In this document: positions 36,326-45,282 of the stretch, piece after piece | Layout: each line of letters starts with the position of its first letter | How positions within the stretch are numbered: position 1 is the stretch's first letter | Origin: Spinellus fusiger | Taxonomy: Eukaryota > Mucoromycota > Mucoromycetes > Mucorales > Phycomycetaceae | NCBI GenBank assembly: GCA_025094145.1 | Contig: JALLLS010000037.1 | Location: 248,001 to 312,000, forward strand | DNA: 64,000 bases | Direction: 5' to 3' | The notes under the pieces: model-generated | What the model saw: the letters and a program-made list of their open reading frames with translations, nothing else | What the model was told of the DNA's origin: nothing | The model's database searches: none | Translations under genes and position numbers: made by a program

Positions 36326-38814
36326 ATGTATCGGACTCATGCACTGTTCCCTATGCCTGTGAGTAGACTTTGGATAATGACTACTCAGTGTGGACATGGA
36401 AGACCTATGAGTGCAATCTCAGAGAAGCATAATGCTGTTCTCTGTCATGTCAAATGCGCCATGTCCACTCGGAAATCCAGTGTTCCTACCGCAAAAGCCC
36501 CTGAGATAACAGCAGCTGTTCCTCAGTTGAGAGCGTATCAGCAGGAGTGTATAGACAACTGTCTTGAAGAATTGGCCAATGGTGTTCGTAGACAAGTTGT
36601 ATCTTTACCTGTTGGTAAGCCACTTGATTATTGGTGGAGTGACTAAATCTGGTGCATAGGCAGTGGCAAGACGGTAAAGAGATATTTGTGTAGTGTGAAT
36701 GGCTTATTCTTACTGTTATTGTTATGGACAGGTGGTAATGTCCAATCTGATACCAAGGCTCCCTAGTGTGATTCCTTCAGCCACCAAAACACTCATCCTT
36801 GCTCACCGTACAGAACTATTGGAACAAGCAATGAACCAGATAAAGCGGTTCAATCCTACACTTGTATGTGGTTGTTGGTATACTGAGGAATATATCCTTT
36901 GTAATGACTTTATCTATCTCTATCTACACATAGACTGTGGCTATCGAACAGGGCAAGAGAAAAGTCGATGTAGAAAACACAGACATTATTATTGCTTCTG
37001 TGCAGACACTAGGAAGACAGAGCACAGATAGACTCAGCCAATATGATCCAGCCAAGTTCAAAGCCATTATTATTGATGAGGTAAGATAGGGTAGGATTCA
37101 CATAATGGATTCACAAGAAAGAAAGGCACATCATGCTTCTGCATCCACCTATGTTCGCATCATGGACCATCTGGGGGCAAGTCAAGAGAGTTCGCATATT
37201 TGCATTTGGGGATGTTCTGCTACCATTAGAAGACACGACGGCATCAGTCTGTCACAAGTCTTTGACAAGGTCACCTATCATCTTGACTTATTACACATGA
37301 TAAAGAAGGGCTGGTAATAAGGCACACCTGCATCCTTTGTGGACAACAGGAAAAGCAAATACAGTAACAGAAACTCATCGTTGCCTCTTTCAGGCTTTCT
37401 TCTATGAAAGTCACTACTGTAGAAACCTATATTGATTTGACAAAAGTAGCCACTCAATACGATGATTTTAATATTGGGGATCTCTCCAAGGCTGTTAATA
37501 TTTCAGCAAGAAATCTAACGATTGTTCAGAGTTGGAAGAAATACGCACAAGAAAATCGAGTAGCAACGCTTTTATTTGCTGTAGACATCACACACACCGT
37601 ATCTATTTGCAACTTATTCCGTGAACATGGGATTGAAGCAGAATACATTACAAGCAAATCCTCTCCCATTGAACGTCATGATATTTTACAACGGTTTCGT
37701 GATGGAAAGTTCTCGGTGCTAGTGAACTGTGGTATCTTAACAGAAGGCACAGATATTCCAAGAATAGACTGTGTTCTTATGGCAAGACCCACACGTTCCA
37801 GTGGACTATTCCAGCAGATGTTTGGTCGTGGCATGCGTCTAGCACCTGGAAAGAAAGACTGTCTTGTTATTGATTTTGTCGATAACTTTGAGAGAGTAGG
37901 AAAAGATGGACTTGTGAGTCTACCTACTCTCTTGGGGCTGGACTCTAAAGAGCTTATTCTTGATGAGGACATTCTGAACCTAGAAACACAAGGGTTGGCC
38001 AGGTATAAGACGAATGAGAAGAAAAAAGGTAATGTGTGGATTGTGCTAGTGTAAATGCATGAGAGCTCAACTAACACAGGGAAATAGAAGACATAACTAT
38101 ACCTGATGGTTTAGATTCTACTGTGGATATCAAAGTGACCGAATATGATAGTTTGAATGAGCTGATGGAGGATCACTCTGGCTCTCCAGAACTCCGGTCT
38201 GCTTCTAGATTTGCGTGGGTAGCTGTAGGGGATAGCTTGTGTGCCCTGTCTATTTTGTCCGAAGGCACTTTTTTCCTTAGAAAAAATAAAGAGGGTACGT
38301 TCAATGAGGGGTGTGCGTGCGTGTATGTATGTGTATGTATGTAACGGGAGGATTCGATGTGGTGAGATGTTTTTTAATAACAATAGAATAAGGATTATGG
38401 TTAGGTAGTTTCCAACATTCTGTATTTGATGTAGATGGATCCAAGGTTCATACCAAACCAGAGATAATTGATCTTTCTGCAAGTACACTGGTGGATGCCA
38501 TTCATGCAGCAGATACGTGGATTACTAAAAAAGTCACCAAAGGGCGATCACAACAAGCATTGTATAATCTCATTCGTGGTGCTAAATTTCGTAATGATCC
38601 TGCCACCAGCATACAACTGAAATACTTAGAGAAATATAAAATTGTGCCAAAAAACCCCCTTAACAAAGGACAGGCCATGGACTTAATTACAAGGCTAAAG
38701 TTAGGACAAAAGGCTATCTGGAAAAAGATGTTTGACCAGAAAAAGATACAAATGAGCAAAGAGTTGCAAAGAAGAAAAATGGCTGTATTAAGTCCATCAT
38801 TGAGAGATTTCTAA
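36326..38814 (+). CDS. IRC3: Mitochondrial DEAD/H-type ATP-dependent helicase, Irc3-like
   Basis: Eight exons: 36326-36614, 36660-36673, 36732-36863, 36934-37080, 37126-37313, 37394-38028, 38088-38294 and 38435-38814; all junctions keep frame, about 663 residues. The start has a basic presequence-like end. SF2 helicase core: LRAYQQECIDNCL (Q-motif-like), Walker A GSGKT at 97-101, AHRTELLEQA (Ia), IIIDEAHH (II), GCSATIRR (III), then the C-terminal half with LVNCGILTEGTDIPRIDCV and QMFGRGMRL (VI). Yeast Irc3 is a branch-migrating helicase for mitochondrial DNA upkeep. Exon 2 is only 14 nt and encodes most of the Walker A loop; skipping it would destroy ATP binding and shift frame. The C-terminal tail after about 470 is less conserved. 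Confidence 0.9.
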
Positions 38815-39461
38815 TAATAAAATATTACTACTATAAAAAACAACAATAATTTATTTAAATATAGTGTAATGTTAGCATATAAAATAAAGACTCAAGGTAA
38901 AGAGATAGCAGAGGCAGTCTTCACCAAAGGTTGAACAGACTTGAAGGCCATCCAATCTATATTAAATAACGTTTTAATGGTATTGTTAAAAAAAATAAAG
39001 GCAAAAGGTGTGGTTTAGGAATGTAATAGATATTGTCGTCTTTGATCTTAGGTATCAAAGGAAATCCGGACAGTTAAACGTGTAGTAGAACTCTGTTGTT
39101 TATTCATTCAATTGCGTACTTCTGCTAACTTATGATATAATAATTACATCTTTCAGGGCGAGCTATCCTTTAGTCTAATTTCAACTGTTCACCTTTCTTT
39201 TTCCAGTTGGCTTCTTTACTAAAGATGTCATTATCTATAAAAGGAAAGTGACATCACGACAATATTGTTGGAAATAGGTAGACTTGGTCACCTATTTCAG
39301 GAGAACTTATTATAGTGTTATCATATATGTAAAATGTAGAATAGCATAAATAGTGAGAGCAGATGCACCCTTTGCATCCTTGAGAAGTATACCTTTATTT
39401 TACCAAGCACCCCCTTTGCCTCTGATTCTTAACATTTATTTCTCTATTTTTCTAATATACT
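38815..39461. other. Intergenic, no gene seen
   Basis: AT-rich sequence after the helicase gene. I see no coding frame or element ends. The last 100 bp before 39462 may be the 5' UTR of the ORF1-A unit. Confidence 0.5.
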
Positions 39462-40618
39462 ATGAATGTTACCACTGTCCAAGAGTTCTTCACCAAACAA
39501 GCATCCATCTTTACTGGTGACATTGAGTCTATGGACATTGACTCTTGGATGGATGAAATGGTCAAATGGGAAAAGGGTCTATTTGACCAATTGAGCCCTT
39601 TCTTGACTATAATGCTGCTCAAGACAAAGCTAGGCAGTAAAGCTGCCAAATCAGTGGATACCAGTGTCATCAAGACACCCGAGAACCTGCATGCATCTCT
39701 GCTCAAGAGCTTCCCTGTCCATGGATACAAGAACAAACTTATAGTCAAACTTTTGGGAGGATTGTGTTTCAAACTGTAATGACTAGTTTGTTCTTGGCAA
39801 ATTATGAAAGTAATTTGGGCATCACCAATGGTCTTGTCCCAGACAAACTCATTAGTCTGCCATTTGCCTCAACTATTATAAGTTGCTCTCCTCCTGCTCG
39901 TATCTTTGTCTTGGCTTTTGTTATAATCATTAGATTGTTTTATTAAATAATATAGAATTAGATCGCAGTATAGAACACTCTAGTATAAATACTTGACTCA
40001 TTGTTAAAATAAAAACAATATCCTGATATCTGTTTCCTACCTGTACTCTGTCCTTGTCTTCTCTTGTTTCTTACCTTTGTTCTTGTACCTGTTCCTGATG
40101 CACAACACCTAGTACCTCTGATTCTTTCTCCTGTCCAACCCTGATCCTTACACAAACAACACACAGCCACTAGCTGCTCAGGGGAGGCTATGAGAATTTA
40201 CAATCTATTGAGATCTTCAGACAGCTCTGCCCATGCAGTGGCTACTGCTCTCAACAAGGCTTTTCCCATCACATGGACATGTCTCCTAGCCAGGTCATGG
40301 AAAGCAATTTTGAGGCCACTCTTGAGAAGTTCAAGGAGTATGCTGCAGTGACCCCCTCTACAATGTTGGCGTTGTTGACACAGACACAAGAAGTCAGAAG
40401 ACAGGTGCTCAGAGCCCCTGAACAAAGAATCATGGTGCCACACACCCAGAACACACAAAACCCCCTAGATCTGCTCTGAGAAAGAAGAATAATAAAGAAT
40501 ATGCTGCCAAGAACCAAGATCTGGAGAGGCAGATAGAGGCATTGAGTATGCAAGTCAAGGCACTCACTACTCAGATCAACAATTTTGTGTTCCAACTTCA
40601 ATCCAAAGATTCTCTATG
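39462..40618 (+). pseudogene. ORF1-A: unidentified Gag-like coding sequence split by LTR378
   Basis: It begins MNVTTVQEFFTKQASIF and reads to 39774. A solo LTR (39775-40152) breaks the frame, and coding continues at 40153 (QHTATSCSGEAMRIYNLL). After two more frame changes it reads SHHMDMSPSQVMESNFEA and ends with a coiled-coil-like helix (KNQDLERQIEALSMQVKALT) that runs into LTR631 at 40583. I do not recognise the family. The acidic helical start and leucine-zipper-like end suggest a Gag/ORF1-type structural protein of a retroelement; this is inference. Before the LTR and two shifts it would have been roughly 250-270 residues. Confidence 0.5.
39775..40152 (+). repeat. LTR378 solo LTR with perfect 5-bp target duplication
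   Basis: 378 bp from TGTAATGACT to CCTTACA, so the ends are the short inverted repeat TGTAA/TTACA. It is flanked by CAAAC at 39770-39774 and 40153-40157. A TATA-like GTATAAATAC lies at about 39992-40001, and AATAAAAACA follows. This is a solo LTR left by recombination of a complete LTR retrotransposon. It interrupts ORF1-A. Confidence 0.92.
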
Positions 40619-41213
40619 AATTGGTCAACATGAGTAGTATGCTGTGACATTCAGAATACTCTATGAAAGCTTGAGTGCACACAAGTACCATAGTACATCC
40701 CTGTATCATCTCACTGATTGGTCATAACAACAAATCAACCTTCTAAGCTCAGTGTACTATCAGACACTTAACAAGAGCCATCTTCATTAATAATCCTAAC
40801 AGAACAATATTGACCTATCAGAGTCAATTGAGTAAAGACTCATAATAATTCATGGTTTTAATAATGGAGTGCTTATCCCAGGAACCAACCATAGGGTTGA
40901 ATCTAATAATACTACAACTAAGTAAAACATATGAGCCAACCATAAGGTGGCAGTTATTAATACTACCATAAGGTAGTAATATAGACACTGACCATAAGGT
41001 CAAAGAGAGTGAATTCTACCATAAGGTAGAATGTCCCCACCAACCATTTAGTTGTAATTGTGAAGCAGCCATAAGGTTGACTATCATAACTACCATAAGG
41101 TAGAAGCCACTGAAGGATAAGCACCCACCAAAAGTATAAATAGTGAACCTTTCTTTACTCAATAAAAATTATCTTTGTTCAGTCTCATTAATCTACCTGT
41201 CCAAACAATCTCA
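40583..41213 (+). repeat. LTR631 repeat, copy 1 (LTR-like, hairpin-rich)
   Basis: The repeat runs from TTTTGTGTTCC (other copies TGTTGTGTTCC) to CCAAACAATCTCA, so intact copies have TG...CA ends. It contains an array of at least seven small hairpins with CC-ATAA-GG cores (40886-41104), a TATA-like AAGTATAAATAG at about 41133 and AATAAAAATT at about 41161. No flanking duplication is seen. It joins ORF1-A on the left and the ORF2 of LINE-C on the right. Confidence 0.75.
40886..41104. other. Array of covarying mini-hairpins (CC-ATAA-GG core)
   Basis: Units include CAACC-ATAG-GGTTG (40886-40899), TACTACC-ATAA-GGTAGTA (40961-40978), TGACC-ATAA-GGTCA (40989-41002), ATTCTACC-ATAA-GGTAGAAT (41013-41032), CAGCC-ATAA-GGTTG (41066-41079) and CTACC-ATAA-GGTAG (about 41090-41103). 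A bulged GCCAACC-ATAA-GGTGGC lies near 40935. Outer stem bases differ between units while pairing is kept. Confidence 0.85.
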
Positions 41214-42485
41214 TGGGGTGACCCCCAAAGATCATCCTGAGACATGTGTCTTGGGCCTTGTCCAGAGACTTGGCTTGCTTGGCTGTGAAGTAGGTGATGG
41301 CCAGGCCATACTCAAACTTGGGTCTGATGAACTGCCTGTACAGGTGCAGAGAGAGAAGCTTTGGGAACCCAGAGGGACTCAGACCAAGAGAGGAGAGAAC
41401 ACACATGCTACTCAGAGCAGAGGCAGAGTTGCAGGACAGAAGAAGACCAGGATCAATGGCTCCTTTGCTTGAAAAGGGCACTCCCAGATACACAAATGAA
41501 GCAGCCAGTGGGATGGGTGTAGAGTACAGTGAGTACCTAGATGCTCCTGACAAATGACTAGAGGCAAAGTCCAACACAACACACTTCAGGGGATTCCACC
41601 TGTATCCTAGCTCCAGGGAATGCTGCTCAGCAGAATTAAGTATCACAGGCATGGCCTCAGGGGTAGCAATGATGGCAACATCATCTGCAAACAAAAGTGA
41701 GTTAATGATGTGTCCTTCAACTATACTTGTAGATGGCTGTGAGAAGACTGTAGAACAGAGAGCACCAGCAGCACAAAGAGCAAAGGGAAGACTGTTGATG
41801 TACACAGAGTACAAGTGGGGAGACAGCACCGAGCCTTGGAGAACACCAGTCAATGGATGAAAGGGAAGAGAAGTAGTGCCTGACAGCAAAACCTCAACTT
41901 GCACCTTGTCAAACAGACTCTGGAGCAGAGCTAGTAGAGGATCTGATGCCTGGGGATGCAATGCATTCCAGACAACAGACCTGTCTACTGTGTCATATGC
42001 AGACTTGATGTCCAGGAATGCCAGCACTGGAGGTTGCTTTTAGACACGTGTGTTGATGGACAATCTTGTGAAGACAGAGGACTTGATCCAGGGCACTCCT
42101 CTGGACTCTGAAACTGCCTTGAGCAAGATCAAGCATTGAGGACACCTCATGCAGCACACCAGCCAAGCAGTACTCCATGGTCTTTCTCAAGATTGAGGTA
42201 AGACTGATGGGTCTGTAGTTCCCAGGGTCAGAAGCATCACCCTTCTTGTAGATAGGCACCACCTGTGCCACACGCCATGCCAAGGGAGCAGAGCCCCACT
42301 GCCAACACAGACAAAACAGAAGAGCCAGAGCAGGAGACACCAGACCAGCAACCAGATGCAGCATTTCAGCCCTCAGGTGGTCAACACCAGGAGCCTTTCT
42401 TGTAGGAAGACGTTTGAGAGCCAACTCTACTGAATGATTGTCAAATGGACAAGTGTAATCTATAGCAGCAGCAGAAGTGAGTGAC
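41214..42485 (-). pseudogene. LINE-C: reverse transcriptase part of ORF2, truncated at both ends
   Basis: Reading right to left: LKRLPTRKAPGVDHLRAEML, NYRPISLTSILRKTMEYCLA, a frameshift near 42020, LDIKSAYDTVDRSVVW, GVLQGSVLSPHLYS, the catalytic LLFADDVAII, YRWNPLKCVVL, YLGVPFSSKG and FEYGLAITY. It stops at GGHP, where LTR631 begins. The endonuclease domain is absent: the sequence meets an LTR389 copy at 42490 and a tRNA beyond. Only one frameshift is visible, so decay is modest. Confidence 0.85.
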
Positions 42486-42490
42486 ACTGT

Positions 42491-42879
42491 TGTCCATGCT
42501 AGACACTGTCCTGTCAAATAGAGTAATACTATTGGCTGCACATGTCTTCCCTTTTTGGAACACATATTATCCTGTGTGGATACACACAGATAATATAATA
42601 TAATTAATAAGATAAATGCTAATGCAATATAGTGTCTTGGCTTAACATGTTCACTGTGAAGAGAACATAAAGCCAAGACATGTATGTGCAATTGTACACT
42701 GTAGAATTTAGTATAAATAATCAAGTGAATTCAATGAATAAACATTATATTCTATCTTCTCTTTTATTCTTCCTCTTTGATCTACATGGGCTTCAGTCCA
42801 AACCAAGAACCACTAGCTATTCCACTCTGTGCACATACCTCCGGGCTTAAAATTATTGTATACAAATTAGGGAACGACA
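42491..42879 (+). repeat. LTR389 solo LTR with 5-bp target duplication, next to tRNA-Val
   Basis: 389 bp from TGTCCATGCTAG to GGAACGACA, flanked by ACTGT at 42486-42490 and 42880-42884. TATA-like TTTAGTATAAATAATC at about 42707-42722, then AATAAACATT. It is inserted between the truncated LINE-C and tRNA-Val, its 3' end 12 bp before the tRNA. Confidence 0.92.
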
Positions 42880-42891
42880 ACTGTACAGTCT

Positions 42892-42965
42892 GGTTTCTTG
42901 GTGTAGTTGGTTATCACGTCTGTCTAACACACAGACGGTCGCCAGTTCAAGTCTGGCAGAAATCA
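42892..42965 (+). tRNA. tRNA-Val(AAC)
   Basis: 74 nt, all arms pair: acceptor GGTTTCT/AGAAATC, anticodon stem TCTGT/ACAGA with loop CTAACAC (anticodon AAC), T stem GCCAG/CTGGC with loop TTCAAGT, discriminator A. No intron. A T-run (pol III terminator) follows at 42966-42971. Confidence 0.95.
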
Positions 42966-43006
42966 TTTTTTTCTGTGTGCTTGAAAACAGATCAATATAC
43001 CTCCTA

Positions 43007-43643
43007 CACACCCAAAGATTTTGGGATATATACTGAATATTCTTATGATTGGCTAATGTGTTTTAAAATGCTTTTTTTTTTGCTGTCTAAATGAGCTATT
43101 TCAAACTCTACCTGCCTGTTTTAGCAATCACTATTGACTTTGCAATTAAAAAGTATAGAAGTAGCTGTAAAGACAAGAAATAGAACAAGAATCTACTTAA
43201 TATTACAACTCAGTCACTGCATTTATTGTTTAACATAATGTGTTAACTATAAGCCCATAGTATTTGCAGTATAACACTGCTTAAGAAAGATGTATTATAG
43301 AACACACTGAATTAACTCTAGTGGTCATTGTCTATAAAATAGAACCAAACTTACTTATATTAAGAACTGTATAATCATTCATTGACTTAATATTCATAAT
43401 CACTTCAACTAACTCATTGTAACTGTTCTCAACAATAGTACTTAATGAGAACAAGGTATTGTTTCTAATACTGGACTTTAGGCTCAAGCCAAATAGAGTG
43501 TGAGTTGTTTGGCTTGTGAGTTTGACTTGTAAATTTTGACTTGTGAATTTTATGAGTAGAGGCTAGTATATACATCACCAGAATAAAGAAAGAAAAATTA
43601 TTTGTTTTGATTTTCCCCTCCTTTTGTTATTTCCCACACTGCA
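43007..43643 (-). mobile_element. TIR-R family element, copy 3, truncated
   Basis: TA at 43005-43006 then CACACCCAAAGATTTTGGGA, matching the right end of copies 1 and 2 in inverted orientation. Homology runs to 43643, where LTR631 copy 2 starts inside the element. The rest of the element is not found beyond the LTR-ORF1 composite. It begins about 40 bp after tRNA-Val. Confidence 0.75.
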
Positions 43644-44274
43644 TGAGATTGTTTGGACAGGTAGATTAATGAGACTGAACAAAGATAATTTTTATTGAGT
43701 AAAGAAAGGTTCACTATTTATACTTTTGGTGGGTGCTTATCCTTCAGTGGCTTCTACCTTATGGTAGTTATGATAGTCAACCTTATGGCTGCTTCACAAT
43801 TACAACTAAATGGTTGGTGGGGACATTCTACCTTATGGTAGAATTCACTCTCTTTGACCTTATGGTCAGTGTCTATATTACTACCTTATGGTAGTATTAA
43901 TAACTGCCACCTTATGGTTGGCTCATATGTTTTACTTAGTTGTAGTATTATTAGATTCAACCCTATGGTTGGTTCCTGGGATAAGCACTCCATTATTAAA
44001 ACCATGAATTATTATGAGTCTTTACTCAATTGACTCTGATAGGTCAATATTGTTCTGTTAGGATTATTAATGAAGATGGCTCTTGTTAAGTGTCTGATAG
44101 TACACTGAGCTTAGAAGGTTGATTTGTTGTTATGACCAATCAGTGAGATGATACAGGGATGTACTATGGTACTTGTGTGCACTCAAGCTTTCATAGAGTA
44201 TTCTGAATGTCACAGCATACTACTCATGTTGACCAATTCATAGAGAATCTTTGGATTGAAGTTGGAACACAACA
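43644..44274 (-). repeat. LTR631 repeat, copy 2
   Basis: On the minus strand it runs TGTTGTGTTCC to CAATCTCA, 631 bp. The hairpin array is present in mirror image (CTACC-TTAT-GGTAG on the plus strand). Flanks differ (CTGGA before, TGCAG after), so no target duplication. Its start is fused to ORF1-B inside a codon run (GFDTG then LTR-encoded residues). Confidence 0.8.
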
Positions 44275-44832
44275 TCCAGTATCAAAGCCAAGGGTTCTGA
44301 GGAGCTTATGCACTTCTGGATGGTTCATGCATCTTCCACGGGGGATATACACATAGTTGTACCCTTGTTCACCCACTGAGACAGTGAAGGCTCTTGTTGC
44401 AGCAGCAACACGTCTCTCTGAAGGCTGTGACCTCTTGACAGGAGCCTTGGCATGTTTCTTGGCCACTGTGGCCCAAGAAGAGTCCTTGACAGTAGGCAGA
44501 CCTTGTAGTGGATCAGTTGCTCTACTCTTTGGTGTCTGTGTTTCCTTTGGTGTCAGGACATTGGTGGGGGCTGGGACTGTTGGTGATGCTGCTGCTGCTT
44601 TGAGGGCACTGATCTCTGCCTCCAGAGCCTTGACTGTCCCTTGCAGTCTTGAGTTTTCTTCCAGGAGTCTCTCAAAAGCATCAAGCATTTGCTGCTGCTG
44701 GTGATTATGCTGTCTGACCTGAGCTATCTCAGCAGAGAGCAAAGTCAACACCAAAATAATGTCAGCTTGGGAGGGAGCAGCTGTGTTTTGCTGCAACTGC
44801 AGTAACTGTTGGTGGGTATTCCCAAAAGACAT
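44224..44832 (-). CDS. ORF1-B: LINE ORF1 N-terminal part fused to LTR631, copy 1
   Basis: A 202-residue open frame starting MSFGNTHQQLLQLQQNTAAP. A coiled coil spans about 30-85 (ERLLEENSRLQGTVKALEAE), followed by a Pro/Thr/Lys linker. The ORF1 signature YNYVYIPRGRCMNHPEVHK is cut after LRTLGFDTG. The last residues (CCVPTSIQRFSMNWST) are encoded by LTR631. The protein is identical to that at 55818-56426. GATGGATG repeats lie in its 5' UTR (44890-44960). The Met upstream at 44994 is possible, but the 44832 start is shared by both copies. Confidence 0.8.
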   Translation of the reverse strand: MSFGNTHQQLLQLQQNTAAPSQADIILVLTLLSAEIAQVRQHNHQQQQMLDAFERLLEENSRLQGTVKALEAEISALKAAAASPTVPAPTNVLTPKETQTPKSRATDPLQGLPTVKDSSWATVAKKHAKAPVKRSQPSERRVAAATRAFTVSVGEQGYNYVYIPRGRCMNHPEVHKLLRTLGFDTGCCVPTSIQRFSMNWST

Positions 44833-45022
44833 GGTGTATCTACTGCTATTCAAGTGGTGTAGACCTGAAACTTGGACAGTAGGTGGGGAGGTGGGTGATG
44901 TTGATGGATGGATTGTGTTTTTTGATGGATGCAGCATTTTGGTGATGGATGGATGATTTTCAAATTTGGATAGACTTACAATTTTGGTTTTCAAAAAAGT
45001 GTTACTTAGCAGAAAGAGAGAT

Positions 45023-45040
45023 GCCCATTTAGCTCAGGTT
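45023..45040 (+). pseudogene. 5' fragment of a tRNA-Ile-like gene
   Basis: GCCCATTTAGCTCAGGTT matches the first 17-18 nt of the intact tRNA-Ile at 53645 (GCCCGTTTAGCTCAGTTGG). Nothing tRNA-like follows. It lies just beyond the 5' side of the ORF1-B unit, as the intact tRNA-Ile lies just beyond the 5' side of LINE-F. Confidence 0.55.
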
Positions 45041-45282
45041 AAAGATTATTTTTTTATTAAAGGGGTATTTGTCACATGCTTCAAAAAGTAAAGTGACCCC
45101 ACAGAAAAGAAATGAAAAGAAACAAAAAAACATCTAAGACTAAAAGATATAAAAATGCTAAACTACTTGACAGAAAACTCTAAACTACTAACTAAACTAC
45201 TGTTCTGGAGGTCTTTCACCCAATGTGCACTAAATGGTTGTGGCAGTGGGGGAGAGCAACCAGGAAACAGACAGAAAAGGTT

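Noticed and set aside
40886..40900. CArG/MADS-box binding sites in LTR631
   Set aside because: The core is CC-N4-GG, two bases shorter than the CC(A/T)6GG consensus.
40861..41110. CRISPR-like regular array
   Set aside because: Units are short palindromes of changing sequence with irregular spacing in a eukaryotic LTR-like repeat; no spacers of uniform length and no cas genes.
42777..43094. 105-codon frame spanning tRNA-Val
   Set aside because: It runs through the LTR389 end and a structurally perfect tRNA gene; chance frame.
43644..44274. Proof that LTR631 is an LTR by target duplication
   Set aside because: TG...CA ends and a TATA-like box are present, but none of the four copies has matching 5-bp flanks, so I call it LTR-like only.
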